From: Capitulum mitella
Lineage: Eukaryota > Arthropoda > Thecostraca > Pollicipedomorpha > Pollicipedidae
Direction of reading: 5' to 3'
Length of the DNA: 64,000 bases
Assembly: GCA_030062745.1 (NCBI GenBank)
Contig: CP099850.1
Location: 3,534,001 to 3,598,000, forward strand
The notes beneath the pieces were generated by a model. That model made no database searches. It was not told where the DNA came from and worked only from the letters and a program-made list of their open reading frames with translations. Every line of letters begins with the position of its first letter. Position 1 is the first letter of the stretch. Shown one piece after another: positions 24,101-34,218 of this stretch. A program made the position numbers and the translations under genes.

Positions 24101-27100
24101 CTCCTCAGGACGTGAGACAGGTTAATGTCTGAACGTCACCCTACGGCAGACGCCTGCCCCACAGCAGTTGACCTGGCCTGGCCTGAGGTCGGATGGTGGG
24201 CTGCAGCAGAAGACTGACTCCACAGGTGATCTGACCTGACCTAAGGCCGGAGGGGGCGCCGCAGCAGACCTCTTACCCCACAGGTGACCTGGGCTGACCT
24301 GAGGTCGGATGGAGCACTGCAGAAGACTGACCCCACACGTGACGTGACCTGGCCTAAGGTCGGGGGAACGCCCAAACGCCCCTCACCCCACAGGTGATCT
24401 GGCCTGACCTGAGGTCGGATGGAGCGCTTCAGCAGAAGACTGACTCCACAGGTGACCTGAGCTGACTTGAGGTCGGAAGGGACACCGCAGCAGACCCCTC
24501 ACCCCACAGGTGACCTGGCCTGACCTGAGGTCGGATGGAGCGCTGCAGCACGGAGAGGGCGCCGTTCTTGCCGTGACCAGAGGTGACCACCAGCTCAATG
24601 TCCGGGTCGTCCAGGGTGAACTCCTCAGAGAGAAACGCCGGCTGGCCCATCGACAGTTGGCCGCACGGACTCAGGTTCAGGATACTATCGCACACCTGTG
24701 GTATGGCATATGGTCACTGATTCTGCACACATCACACAGACCGACTGGGGAACACACCCCCGGTATTACTGAGATCGGACTTTACCATCCACTACGAGCC
24801 AATGGCATGGCTGGGGAGCAAGTTCTAATCTACTGAAGTTGCACGATACTTATGTGGAAGACGATGAAAATGGACACTGGACTCGGTTCACTCGACAACA
24901 AAGAAGACGCCAGAAAGGGCAGAACTTGCTGAAACCTGCCTCGGCGGCCAGACGATCCCACACAATCTACTGAAATAAGAAGAAACGGACCGCGCATCTC
25001 CTCGCAAATTCCGCTGGCCACTTGTAACACATCCGTGACGATAACAGAATTTCCGTTACCAATAAACGGACGCTGGGAAAGAAAGTCAACTGCTCAACCG
25101 GCCAAACTCTTTGTGCCCCATATATGGGAAAAAGAACTTGGTGCGTATTTGCTAAGATTCAGCAACACCAAACGGGCACGGAAATGAAATAGTATTTTTA
25201 CCGTCATGCAGATTAAGTAAACCGAATGTGCCATACCTCTGGCCTAAGTTTGCAAAAAGTTGAAGGTAATGACCGTCAACAGCAACGTAAAAGCGGTTGG
25301 ATTCCCCACCTAATGGTGTCCGGCCGCGAGCATATATACGCAAAGCATACCTCGAAGGTGTACTGCTTCATCTGCGTCAGGGACACGTCCTCGCTGCCGT
25401 AGACCTCCAGCTCCTCCAGGTCCAGGCTCTCGATGTTGCTCAGCGGTCCTGAGGGGTGGGACAAGCGCGGCACGCACAGTCAGAGGGGCGGCCGAGGTCC
25501 TCATACAACACATACAGAACCACGTGAACGCGACACGACACATGGTCAACAGAGAGTACATGTATAACTGGAAATTTCCAACCATTCCCATAATCAAGGG
25601 CATCCTGACCATCTCTACATCATATAAATGCAAACCTCACCACGGGACACCTAATTTTCCGACGGCTTAAAGACCAAAGTCCGGACTACTGACGAGCAAT
25701 CAGACCCAATGTTCCAATACAATGTTTCAGCTTATAGCTATGTTATACTGTCCACATTACGGTGCTGGACGACATAACGGATTTTACGCGCGACCATGCA
25801 TGCGTGGCACGGGTGACACGAGTTGTGGCTTCGGACCAAATATTTGGGGGTGCGGGCACGGGGATCCACTTATATCAGGGATAACAATGAAGACACATGG
25901 TAGGCATTATAACTTTCCTCGTTTTGACACCATGAAACGAAAGACAAGATCAGACACTACGAGCCGGCATCAAACTTCCAAACATACGCGGAAAGATCGG
26001 GGAGGGGGGGGGCGTCACCCACCGTCCATCCGTCTCTTCTTGCCCAGCGGCTCGCCGTCCTTGTCGAGCGCCTTCTTCTCCTGGATCCGCAGCAGCAGCG
26101 AGTTCCCCAGCCGGGAACCCAGGAACAGGTAGTTGTCCTCGCAGACAGTCATCTGAGGGCGAACAGGGAGGGTCATCCTCGCAAATCAGCGATCCTCACA
26201 CAGTCATCTGAACAGTACCGGGGGGCTGTTCTCCAAAGGCAGCCATCCCAGCAGACGATCACCTGGGCAGGTGACTGCTGCGGGCGCAACAGCATTCGCC
26301 AGCACACAGCGGGCAGCGGCAGAGGCATTCAGTCTCTGGTCACAAAGTCACTTAATCAGATCGGAGCAAAGCAGGCAACCGGAGTCCTATTTCGGCCTTG
26401 CGACACATCCCCCGCTCCAACCCCTCTGGCGCGCTACCTTTGGATGCACCGGCGGAAATGCCTGGCGCTGTTACCTAAGCTCCTATACAAGTTACACAGA
26501 TGTGCCTTCTCTATCAACTCTCACCGCCGATCTTCCGACCTCTAATGCAGCTCATTCATCAGTCGCCATTAGTGCGGAAACGAAACCGGGTACTCACGCA
26601 GGAGGTCAGGACGCTGGAGGCGGCCCGCTCGAAGTTGAAGTCGCGCACGCTGCGCATGCTGTCGGCCACCAGGGTGATCACGTAGAGCTCGCCCGTGCGC
26701 AGAGAGACCACCAGCTGGTCAGGGTTGACGAACACCGACTGGGCGCAGTCCAGCGTCATCTTCACGTTACCTGGCGGCACCTCTGAAACAGGGGATCGAA
26801 TGCGATGTCATCCCGGCAACACTTCGATAATCTGGCGTACAGCAGCAGGTGGCAGACAGCTGTCTCCAGTTCGAAAGCATGTTAGATGTTGGCCTCAGCT
26901 GCCAACAATGGCCGGCCCCTGATGGCTCGCTATATGCCGCCATCGGTCGCTCCTCAGCCATTTCTGACGGACAGCGGCAGCTGGGAAAGTTCGACACTAA
27001 AAACACGGCGGTGCTCTGAGCCACACATTGGCAGTTGCCCGCACAACAAACGATCGCGACGGTGAGCCAGCGACTCGCCGTCCACAATACGCGGCACTCG

Positions 27101-30100
27101 GGTCCGGACGCCCCTGACTATTCTCTAGGTCTGTCCGTGAAACTACAGGCTAGCTTACGCCACCTGCCTGTGCTCGCAGTGAAAGCAGTTCACTTGTAGG
27201 AGCAGTTAACAGCACAGTTCCTCCAGCGTCAGACATAAGACCAAGCCAAGTCTCCGGTGGGCCAACAACCCGGCCGACTCCCCGAGCGGGCAGCGCGACT
27301 CACTGAGCGGGAACCGCGAGCTGGTGTCGGTGAGCGTGTTGAGCGACACGCCGTACGTAGGCACGCTCTGGTTCAGGTACAGCAGGCTGTTGACGGCCAG
27401 CACCAGGGCGCCGCCGATCGGCCGCGGCACGGGCGCGATCCGCAGACAGTCGAACGGCAGGTTGGCCACCGTCCAGATCACCGGGTGCACGCGCTGGTCC
27501 ACGTTCAGCGAGATGGCCACCAGCTGGTAAGTGTCGCGCCGCACCGCCAGCCGCCTGGGCCGGCCGCAGGGGGCGGTCAGAGCGGAGCGTCACACTGCGG
27601 TCACCAGCCGGGTCACCACGCGCCCGGCGGGTCCCACAGCGACGCAAGGGGCTCAAGTCCGGCCAAAAAAAATGGCCGACACACAAATGACAACTCCAAC
27701 AGTTCAGTAAATCTGTCATACACGTCCCCGTGCAAGTTCGATCACGCCGATACGGTCAACAACCAGTGGCTTCAACACTAACTCAATCAAAGGAGTCAGC
27801 TGGTTCGGGCCCCGTCGGCCAACCGACCGGCATAGCACACCAAGGCGCCGCCCGCTACCAGACCAGCCCGGACGGTCCAAAACAGACGGAGGTAGTCGGT
27901 CCGCTGGCGCGCGCAGCTGCGGCATAACGCGGCCGCTAACGGGCAGAGGGCAGCACCAGTCAGTCATCACGCATCGTCGGCGAAATGGCGGCGATTTTCC
28001 TGTTGCAGCAGCAGCTGCGCCGGCCGAGCCCGCGGCCAGGCCCGGCGGACGGAGCCGTCCGATCCCGCGGCCAGGTCCGGCGGACGGAGCCGTCCGATCC
28101 CGCGGCCAGGTCCGGCGGACGGAGGAGTCCGGAGCCCGCGGCCAGGTCCGGCGGACGGAGCCGTCCGATCCCGCGGCCAGGTCCGGCGGACGGCCCGACT
28201 CACCCGGAGAACGTTTTGATCGGCTCGTAGAGCAGCGCCAGGGTGGGCTCGTAGTAGCCGTGCAGGAACTGCAGGTCCGCCACGTTACAGAGCCGCTCGT
28301 CCAGCTCTCGCAGGTTGATGACGTAGGAGGGCAGCAGCGGCGAGCGGCGGCCGCCCGTCTCCTCGTCCAGCGCCACCTGTCGGCCGGAGAATCAGTCAGA
28401 GGACCGTCTCCCCGTCTAGCGCCACCTGTCGGCCAGAGGATCAGTTAGAGGACCGTCTCCCAGTCAGGCGCTACCTGTCGGCCGGAGGATCAGAGGACCG
28501 TCTCCCCGTCCAGCGCCACCTGTCGGTCGGAGGATCAGTCAGAGGACCGGGGGCAGCGGGAGACCCGATCTCCGTCGGCTGACGACGCAGCCTGACGGTG
28601 ACCACTGGATGACGGTGACGCAGCGGACGAGCCGGCGTGCGGTATCGGAACGCAGTAGACGGCCGACAGACCCACGGTCAGGGGCCGCCGCAAGCCGGCC
28701 GAGAGGAGGAACCGTTCAGTCTGTCGATCCGTTCCTATTCTTTCTACTACACATTTTCTTTGCACCTGCGATTCATCCAAGCCACGACTGTATTTAGTGG
28801 ACGGCTGGAGACCGATGTAAGTATTCTGCTTAGCGGACAACAATAGAAAGGTAAAACTGTTTGTCAAGATCCTGAGCTCTGTTAGGTCGCGCTTTCCTCA
28901 GCACACCAAAGCATGCTATCATGGCTTAACATTTCTGAAGACGATAGGAACAGAGATCTCGACAGGTCTTCAGAACATTTCTTTCTCGTCAATGCATCAG
29001 GCCCAGTGTTAAAACATCTGAAACAGAGAGGGTCCAGACCCTCCCCCCGGATCACCAGCTACGCCCGTGATCACCAGACCCCCTGCGCTAGGTGGCACGT
29101 ACCTCTCGGCGGAACGGCAGGACGACGATGCGGCGTCCGTAGATGAGCATGGCCGCGCAGCGACTCTCCGGGTCCACGCGCATCTGGAGGCCGACTCCCT
29201 CCGTGCCGCCCGACTGGGGGCGACAGACAGGCGGGCAACGTCAGGCGGACAGCGGTCCCTCCGCGCCGCCACACCGGGCCAATACAACACCCTCAGGAGG
29301 CAGCAGCCAGAGGGGGGACAGCGGTCCCTCCGCGCCGCCACACCGGGCCAATACAACACCCTCAGGAGGCAGCAGCCAGAGGGGGGACAGCGGTCCCTCC
29401 GCGCCGCCACACCGGGCCAGTACAACATCCTCAGGAGGCAGCAGCCAGAGGGGCGGCCAGCGGCCCAACCGCGCCGCCACACCGGGCCAATACAACACCC
29501 TCGGGAGGCAGCAGCCAGAGGGCAGACAGCGGTCCCTCCGCGCCGCCACACTGGGCCAGTACAACACCCTCAGGAGGCAGCAGCCAGAGGTGGGACAGCG
29601 GCCCCTCCGCGCCGCCACACCAGGCCAATACAACATCCTCAGGAGGCAGCAGCCAGAGGGGGGACAGCGGTCCCTCCGCGCCGCCACACCCGGCCAGTAC
29701 AACATCCTCAGGAGGCAGCAGCCAGAGGGGGGACAGAGGTCCCTCCGCGCCGCCACACCGGGCCAGTACAACGCCCTCAGGGGGCAGCAGCCAGAGGCAG
29801 CCAGCACCAAACACTCCCGCAATCTCGCACAGAGACTGTGACGCTCTTCAGCATCACACAAAGGAAACCCAAAACACGAGGCTGCTTCCAACAATCAACC
29901 CGCGAACAAACATTCCCGATGGTTATACTGGCCAATGCGTGACACCAGTTTATCAAGACAGACCAAAACACCGGTGGCATCGTGTATCACGAAATCGCAC
30001 GCACGTGCCTGCCGGCGGAGCAGCGCGCTGTCCCACCTTCATCTCGTCCTCCTCGAACATGTGCATGGAGACGGTGGCGAGGTCGTGCCGCTGCGGGTCG

Positions 30101-30909
30101 TACTCGCACACGGTCAGCTTGGCCTCCTCGAACGCCACCAGCAGCGAGTCGCGCCGGGCGCCGGGCAGCGACGCCGACGCCAGCGCCGCCACGCGGCCGT
30201 GCAGAGCAAACGACAGCAGGCACTCCAGCTTGGTCTTGGGCCGCTCGCCTGCACGGCAGATGCACCGACCACGTGTCATGGAGCATAGTGGAACGTAATG
30301 GGGCGCAATAAAACAAGTGGTAGTAAAACTGATGGTCCACAGTATCAGAGTGTATTATTCAATTCAACACTATATTTTGCAAACATTCATGCATTAATGA
30401 TTCAGTTGTGACCCTAAAGTTCATACAGTGGTTTGGAGGTAATCAACTTTCAGCCTGAAAGCTCGATTCTGGACAAGATGTGATGCAGCATTTTGGGGCC
30501 ACAAAACCATCTGAGAGAACAAAGTTATCACTTTTGAGCCAACCATGCCACTGCACCCAGGCAAACTACTATGATGTCCAGCAAACAAAACAGCAGTTAT
30601 ATAAACTGGACACACTTACCTGGCATCAGTACTGCTTGTGGTACATTTGACAGCTCTCAACCACTCCTGACATCCCTTCCTTTTCCATTCAACACATATA
30701 TTTCACAGATCAACATTTGATTCCAACAACATACCTTCTTCTGTGGGCCTGCCGGCATCAGGGTCAGGCACCAGTCGGAACACTTTGAGCATGTTGGCGC
30801 CTGCCACCACCAGCTGCTGGTCTCCAAGGCCCATCAGGTTGCAGTACAGACTCATCTCTATGCAAGTTGGCTGATGCATAGTCTTGTGGATTGAGTACAT
30901 TGCAGACAT
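5791..30909 (-). CDS. Cpsf1: Cleavage and polyadenylation specificity factor subunit 1 (CPSF160)
   Basis: Largest subunit of the nuclear CPSF complex. It is a scaffold of seven-bladed propellers that with WDR33 and CPSF30 positions the AAUAAA-reading module. 25 coding exons chain in phase and total 4,102 nt. Removing one extra base in exon 11 leaves exactly 1,367 codons, giving 1,366 residues against 1,443 in the human protein. Exon-by-exon colinearity with the animal protein is clear: MYSIHK start, [17 protein letters not shown]-like [63 protein letters not shown] and the terminal TAHF. ATG at 30909 is preferred; a second ATG three codons on (30900) matches the human start equally well. One intron (after exon 20) is GC-AG. 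The linkers are shorter than in human. A separate plus-strand gene lies in intron 17. Confidence 0.95.
9026..9026 (-). other. GC-AG intron donor after CPSF1 exon 20
   Basis: The exon ends ...cggaaag and the intron begins gcaggt. The only nearby GT would leave phase 1, which no acceptor of exon 21 can accept without a stop. Using GC joins VCRGK to [10 protein letters not shown], which aligns without gap to human CRGR-ILIMDVIEVV. Confidence 0.75.
9205..9420 (-). repeat. Short-period array abutting CPSF1 exon 20 acceptor
   Basis: About 15 imperfect copies of a roughly 12-bp unit (plus-strand gggcaggccac) starting about 20 bases upstream, in gene direction, of exon 20. It is purely intronic as far as I can see. 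Confidence 0.7.
9421..10861 (-). other. CPSF1 intron 19
   Basis: Remainder of the intron. It is AT-rich to about 10250, then holds a diffuse simple repeat of the gactcg type (about 9640-9665 and 10278-10440). No gene was recognised. Confidence 0.5.
10971..11210 (-). repeat. Degenerate ~60-bp repeats upstream of CPSF1 exon 19
   Basis: Three or four imperfect copies containing ccgtgtccctgctga and gagagccggacaca on the plus strand. They lie next to the exon 19 acceptor and contain several AGs, including the two rejected as the true acceptor. Confidence 0.6.
11700..12070 (-). repeat. ~26-bp minisatellite upstream of CPSF1 exon 18
   Basis: Repeats of accacactgacaccgtgtc with drift, beginning about 25 bases upstream, in gene direction, of the exon 18 acceptor. 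From 12070 to about 12890 the intron is unique, partly AT-rich sequence with nothing recognised. Confidence 0.8.
12911..13094. repeat. Two-copy ~96-bp tandem duplication
   Basis: Two close copies of a segment starting gacggcggcaggtcagctcg, at about 12912 and 13008. It lies upstream of the nested plus-strand gene. The interval 13095-13604 is very CpG-rich and is a candidate promoter or 5'UTR for that gene. Confidence 0.75.
13605..14932 (+). CDS. Nested two-exon gene, small basic protein of unknown function
   Basis: Exon 1 is 13605-13664 (20 codons, donor ccag/gtgagg). Exon 2 is 14606-14932 (acceptor cctttcag), stop TAG. Joined in phase 0 they give 128 residues. The start reads [14 protein letters not shown]. 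The protein is rich in basic, nuclear-localisation-like clusters ([14 protein letters not shown]), has an Ala/Pro-rich middle, and ends [13 protein letters not shown] do not recognise the family. The gene lies wholly in CPSF1 intron 17 on the opposite strand. The intron is filled by an array of exon-1-end copies. The clean donor, clean acceptor, matching phase and GC-rich third positions support a real gene. Its exon 2 alone could also be a chance open frame in CpG-rich DNA. Confidence 0.6.
13665..14120 (+). repeat. Array of donor copies in the nested gene's intron
   Basis: About 13 units of ~34-37 bp. Each carries a copy of the last ~27 bases of exon 1 (gggaggacggcccccacg, then gccag or a variant), mostly followed by gtgagg. 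The genuine exon end at 13664 is the first unit. Because the period is often near a multiple of three, long open frames appear on both strands (13257-14063, 13439-14158). They are artefacts. Confidence 0.9.
14933..16244 (-). other. CPSF1 intron 17, distal part
   Basis: Downstream of the nested gene. Holds the CRE-like array (15099-15420), then GC-rich unique sequence with no recognised gene. No AATAAA was seen for the nested gene in the first few hundred bases. Confidence 0.5.
15070..15420. repeat. 70-bp array carrying CRE palindromes
   Basis: Four to five degenerate units. TGACGTCA occurs at 15099-15106, 15169-15176 and 15239-15246, exactly 70 bp apart, and TGACATCA at 15362-15369. Each unit also carries cagaacgtt and gtgaccagcgga. 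Whether the CRE-like sites bind anything is unknown. Confidence 0.85.
16398..16560 (-). repeat. Ghost copies of CPSF1 exon 17 start
   Basis: Reading the minus strand, three degenerate copies of the exon 17 start lie just upstream of it. Exon-equivalent starts are at 16444, 16506 and about 16534; the true one is at 16397. The copies read [20 protein letters not shown] and [10 protein letters not shown] against the true [10 protein letters not shown]. The copy at 16444 keeps a cag acceptor; the one at 16506 has lost it. Confidence 0.85.
16975..17395 (-). repeat. 12-bp minisatellite abutting CPSF1 exon 16 acceptor
   Basis: About 34 imperfect copies of cgtcagacgttc (plus strand), ending a few bases before the tttcag acceptor. 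It generates spurious Ser/Asp and Leu/Thr/Arg repeat frames on the two strands. Confidence 0.9.
17675..18893. mobile_element. Non-autonomous TIR element (MITE-like), TA target site
   Basis: 1,219 bp in CPSF1 intron 15. A 13-bp terminal inverted repeat, accctattcccgg at 17675-17687 and its exact complement at 18881-18893, is flanked on both sides by TA, as in Tc1/mariner-type insertions. Subterminal G-rich ggcggattcggcc motifs occur at both ends. The interior is AT-rich with many AGGTCA/TGACCT half-sites and no transposase frame. A related single end lies at 49549 (taaccctattccc followed by a G run and gcagattctg). Confidence 0.8.
19255..20070 (-). repeat. ~27-bp minisatellite upstream of CPSF1 exon 15
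   Basis: About 28 imperfect copies of ctctgaaacaccggaccacg (plus strand), starting some 40 bases upstream, in gene direction, of the exon 15 acceptor and decaying towards 20070. I see no exonic bases in the unit. Confidence 0.85.
20566..21150 (-). repeat. Acceptor-derived array upstream of CPSF1 exon 14
   Basis: About 17 units of mostly 28-36 bp. On the minus strand each unit reads ctgaccgtt, then a short spacer, then a ctgcag/ctgg acceptor-like junction. The true acceptor, ctgaccgttctcccgtgccgcag cut before ctggcg, is the exon-proximal unit. All three plus-strand frames are open for long stretches because of the repeat; they are not genes. Confidence 0.85.
22701..22897 (-). other. Cpsf1: CPSF1 exon 11 with apparent one-base frame break
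   Basis: The first part reads [11 protein letters not shown] through [12 protein letters not shown] in frame 0. After gga at 22769 one extra base is present, and only the +1 frame ([18 protein letters not shown]) continues the conserved propeller strand and leaves the correct phase for exon 12. The unshifted frame runs to a stop near 22709. An indel in the assembly is the simplest reading; a real null allele is the alternative. Confidence 0.8.
23480..23571 (-). repeat. Short repeats at CPSF1 exon 10 donor
   Basis: Runs of cggtc and cagtc pentamers begin immediately inside the intron, a few bases from the gtgagc donor. Confidence 0.8.
24090..24524 (-). repeat. Donor-derived array at CPSF1 exon 9
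   Basis: About seven units of 45-65 bp. Each copies the end of exon 9 (minus-strand ctgcagcgctccatccgacc, then tcag) and the following gtcaggccaggtcacctgtg. The genuine junction at 24525 is the first unit. Copies at about 24419 and 24300 keep most of the SIRPQ-encoding bases and the donor. Confidence 0.9.
28030..28203 (-). repeat. ~36-bp array at CPSF1 exon 4 donor
   Basis: Four to five copies of gtccggcggacggagccgtc (plus strand) beginning at the donor of exon 4. The minus-strand unit ggatcggacggctccg loosely resembles the exon end gatcaaaacgttctccg, so it may be junction-derived, but it has drifted too far to be sure. Confidence 0.8.
28377..28550 (-). repeat. Acceptor-derived array upstream of CPSF1 exon 4
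   Basis: Three copies of the junction gaccgacag/gtggcgctggacgag-type sequence, with exon-equivalent starts at 28425, 28474 and 28519 (spacing 49, 49, 45). The true exon starts at 28376. Each includes about 22 bases matching the exon start, and each keeps the cag. Confidence 0.9.
29225..29805 (-). repeat. ~64-bp array upstream of CPSF1 exon 3, exon-start derived
   Basis: Nine units. The minus-strand segment gtgtggcggcgcggaggga in each unit matches the exon 3 start agtcgggcggcacggaggga at most positions, but the acceptor AG has become GG in most units. Open frames of 180-290 codons on both strands (29009-29942) are products of the array. Confidence 0.85.
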
Positions 30910-33203
30910 GGCTGCTTCCTCCTATGTGCTAGCCTGCAAGAGGTCAAGGATTAAAAAATCAGCTGTGATCAAATCGACAGATGTCCTTACAAGCTTGTCA
31001 TGTGCTGTGAAGGATGAGCAGTCACAATGCTTTTGATTAGACATAGGTAGTGTTGGCTAAGGGAGTTAAGGATAGAACAGCAACAGTAAGAACAGTAAGT
31101 AAGTAAGAAGTAAACAGTAAGCTTATGTGATGATCCTTTAGTGTCATGCTTAGGGCAGCATTGCTCTTTACTGCTAAAACCTGGCACGGGACAAGCCATG
31201 ATACCAGACATGTCCCAGGATCCTGATGGAATGTAGGTTATCCTTATTTTCTGTCAGATTCTGAGCTGACCAGGGTACATGCTGCATCAGCTCAGAAGCA
31301 CTTCGCTCCAAAGGGACATGACCTTTCCAAGGTGATGCAATGGCTTGTCAAAGTCAATGTGAGGTCACGTTCAACTTGGGGATAATCTGTATTCCACTGG
31401 GATCCAGGCACATCTGTTTGATACTCCCATCAGTGGCCAATCAGCATTTATGATTATTTCTATGACAACAGGGATATCCACAAGCATGCATTCACAGGGC
31501 CCTGTTTGCAATGGCAATTACTTTGAACATAGCAATTTTTTGTGCTGATGAGACCTCACCAGACAATAAATGTGAATGTGTGAGAGCACCAGCTGAAAAA
31601 TACAGGTTAACTGTCTATTGCTGGACAATGCATAATGTTCAAAAAACTTCAACATGTGCGGGTATGATTTTCTATTTCCTAATATGAGTTCCAGAACATG
31701 CCAAGTAACATTCCAGAGGTCACTAAATGACCTCTAAATAACAGAAAAATGGCGTTCACAGCATCTTCAGAATCAAGGATAACATATAAAATAATATCAT
31801 GTGCTGATAAAAAATTGTTTAAAATGATACACATGCAATACTATTTCCTGACAGGCATGATATTGTGATTAGGCTGAACTGTTTTTCCTTCTATCCTGGA
31901 AAATGGGAATGAAAAAAGATGCATAAAGCACAACCATCATTTCCCTCCTTTAAAATCACACACTTCTGTCCTTCATTTTTGTCCAACTACCTAAGAGCTC
32001 CAAAGCTGTCAAGACATGGTATAAGATATGGAGTAAATATTGAGCTTTAGGTTAAAGTTTAGCTGGTCATAATTTTCCAATGTGGAAAAAATACTGACTT
32101 TGCAGAATGCAATACCTGGCTTAGCTGTGCTTACCTGGCTTCTAAGCCCTGCTTGTTGGGCATCAAACATAGTTTGCATATCTTCCTACCATGACCCAGA
32201 CCAGCAAGGTTAAGCTTTGACTACTGAGAACTGGGAGACTTCTGGCAATGTAAACAAATGAAGTAGATGTTGCTGGGAGTCAAACTTAATTTGTATATGT
32301 TCCTATCAGCACCAAAACCAACAAGTTTAAGCTTTGACCACTGAGAACTGAGAGATCTGTGGCAATGTCAACAAACTGGATGCAACTGATATGCAAGGAT
32401 TTGCTAGCACTGTCCTAAGGCATAAATGAGCAAAACCATGGGAAAAAAAACAATTTAGGCATGGCAGTGATAGTAATTAAAGAAGTGAGGTCCATAGTCA
32501 GTTAGAAAAATTAAAACATAGGTCAAGTTACATTAAGTTAGTTTACAGTTAGGTTACATTACATTAGGTTAGTTTACTTAAGTTAGGTTACATAAGCTTT
32601 GCTTAACATTACCAGTCCTTATTTTACCTCACATGCTTACTGCCAATATGGCAAATGGCATAAAACAAATATTGCAACAGCTATTCACAAAATAAATGTT
32701 GTTACATCCATCCAAGTAAGGTGCAGAACTGAGCTGAGCTTATTCACACTGAAACAACCAATGGCCTGGGGCAAGGAGTACTTATGTGGCAACAGTGCAT
32801 GATTTCTGTGAGATTTATTCTACCATTGGTTCAAAAAAAAATATTTTCTTTCCATCCACAGCCATGTTTGAAGAAGTCCATGTGGCACTGTATGGAGCAT
32901 CTTGAAACATAAACAGGGAAAATGACACTAATCATCTTCAGTAATAATTATGTTCATTTTGCAATTTCCTTCATATTTGCTGCACAAGCATTTCTGAATG
33001 ATAAAGCATGTAACAATTAGTACTCTTATTGCCACTGTATGATGATCTTGACTCTCCTTGCAGAGTCTGCAAATCTATTTAGGTTTCACCAATGCCAGTT
33101 AAGCTTTGGAAAATTTCACCTGATATGGGGAAACATGAGGATTTCTTGGTCGTCAATCCACGGTGCAAAAACGCCCGCGTATTGAGCAACTAATTACGCA
33201 TAC
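30910..33203 (-). other. CPSF1 5'UTR intron, CpG-starved
   Basis: A good acceptor (gacctcttgcag, exon restart 30933) lies 24 bases before the ATG, so the ATG exon has 5'UTR spliced to an upstream exon. A matching donor, ataag/gtatgc, ends an exon at 33204. CpG is nearly absent through this stretch and in coding exon 1, unlike the rest of the window. A ~120-bp degenerate tandem duplication lies at about 32145-32375. No other gene is visible. Confidence 0.55.
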
Positions 33204-34218
33204 CTTATAATGGGGAATGTTGCCACGATGGCACAGTAGACGGTTATGCCGATTTCCTTCAAATGGGTCCTATAGATGCTCCCTTGCGGTCCATTTCCTG
33301 ATCAAATTATCTCCCCTCCACCAAAACCAGCCGGCAGAAACAGAAAACTAGTTTTCGACGAGGTCCTGTATAGGTTTTGAAGAGAGTCCCCGAAATGAAA
33401 CCGCGTCCGCCGTCTTTCGTGCCTGCGCAATGTTGTCACATTCGCGGCATAATTGTCTGTTAGAGTCTGTTACTCAAAGGACTTGTTACTCTGGATATTA
33501 ACCCGCCGCCGACTAGGGGGGGCAGTTGACCGCCCCTTGAGGTTTTTCTGGGATTGCGAGAGAACGAACAAACACAGAGCCATAAAAGTTTGCTTACCTT
33601 TTGCTTGGTCATTTTTACACCTTGTGTCAAAGTTTTGACCTCAGGTCAGCTCAGGTGCTTGACCTAGGCCAGGTCAAACGGACCTATATCCAAAAAGGTT
33701 TAGCGCCCTGTAACTTATTCGGAAGACAAGATATCACAATTATACTTTCAGAGATTAGTAATCTGATAGATGCAACAGATCTGCTATCTCAAATTTTTCG
33801 GAATTTTCCCAGTCATTGACCTAAGGTCAAGCCCATTGCTAAGACATGTCGTCGTTTTTTCGGAAATTTGCGGAACATTTCATAAGATTTTTGGTGTGGA
33901 TTGAAGCAGACATCTAGTTACCGTCATTGGGCAAAGCATCAATGACTTCCAGCCATTGACCTGAAGTCAGGTCACAAATAACTGTTGTGAGCTAAAATGT
34001 ACCACGGTCAAAATCAGCGGTAAATTGCTCAGAATGGGTAGAAAATGGCAGAACTAGCTTGCACAGACGTAAGTAATACCAGGAACCTCAAAAAGTTTGA
34101 AAAAATCGCATATTTTGAAAATAAATAGGCTCTTGCGAGTAAGGCTTCGCCAATTGTGTAGATTGGTAACAAATGAATTTTTCCAAAATTTAAGCATGAG
34201 AAACCATCACAAGAACCA

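Larger units (their letters stand above)
21448..26152 (-). other. Cpsf1: CPSF1 coding exons 7-13 (residues 370-722)
   Basis: Exon coordinates: 26023-26152, 25351-25448, 24525-24695, 23572-23790, 22701-22897, 22064-22199, 21448-21558. Landmarks are [15 protein letters not shown] followed by a basic GKKRRMD (bipartite-NLS region of CPSF1), [58 protein letters not shown] and [11 protein letters not shown]. Exon 11 carries a one-base frame break near 22768. Exon 13 uses a weak donor (ag before gttcgc), the only GT before an in-frame stop that keeps phase. Confidence 0.88.
26598..30909 (-). other. Cpsf1: CPSF1 coding exons 1-6 (residues 1-369)
   Basis: Exon coordinates: 30735-30909, 30037-30248, 29103-29213, 28204-28376, 27304-27554, 26598-26782. 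They encode the first propeller: [104 protein letters not shown] and [20 protein letters not shown]. All donors are GT. Exon 4 ends tccgg before gtgagt, and exon 5 ends in phase 1 before gtgagt. Tandem arrays sit upstream of exons 3 and 4 and downstream of exon 4. Confidence 0.92.

Noticed and set aside
29009..29942. 180-290-codon frames on both strands
   Set aside because: Product of the 64-bp array upstream of CPSF1 exon 3.
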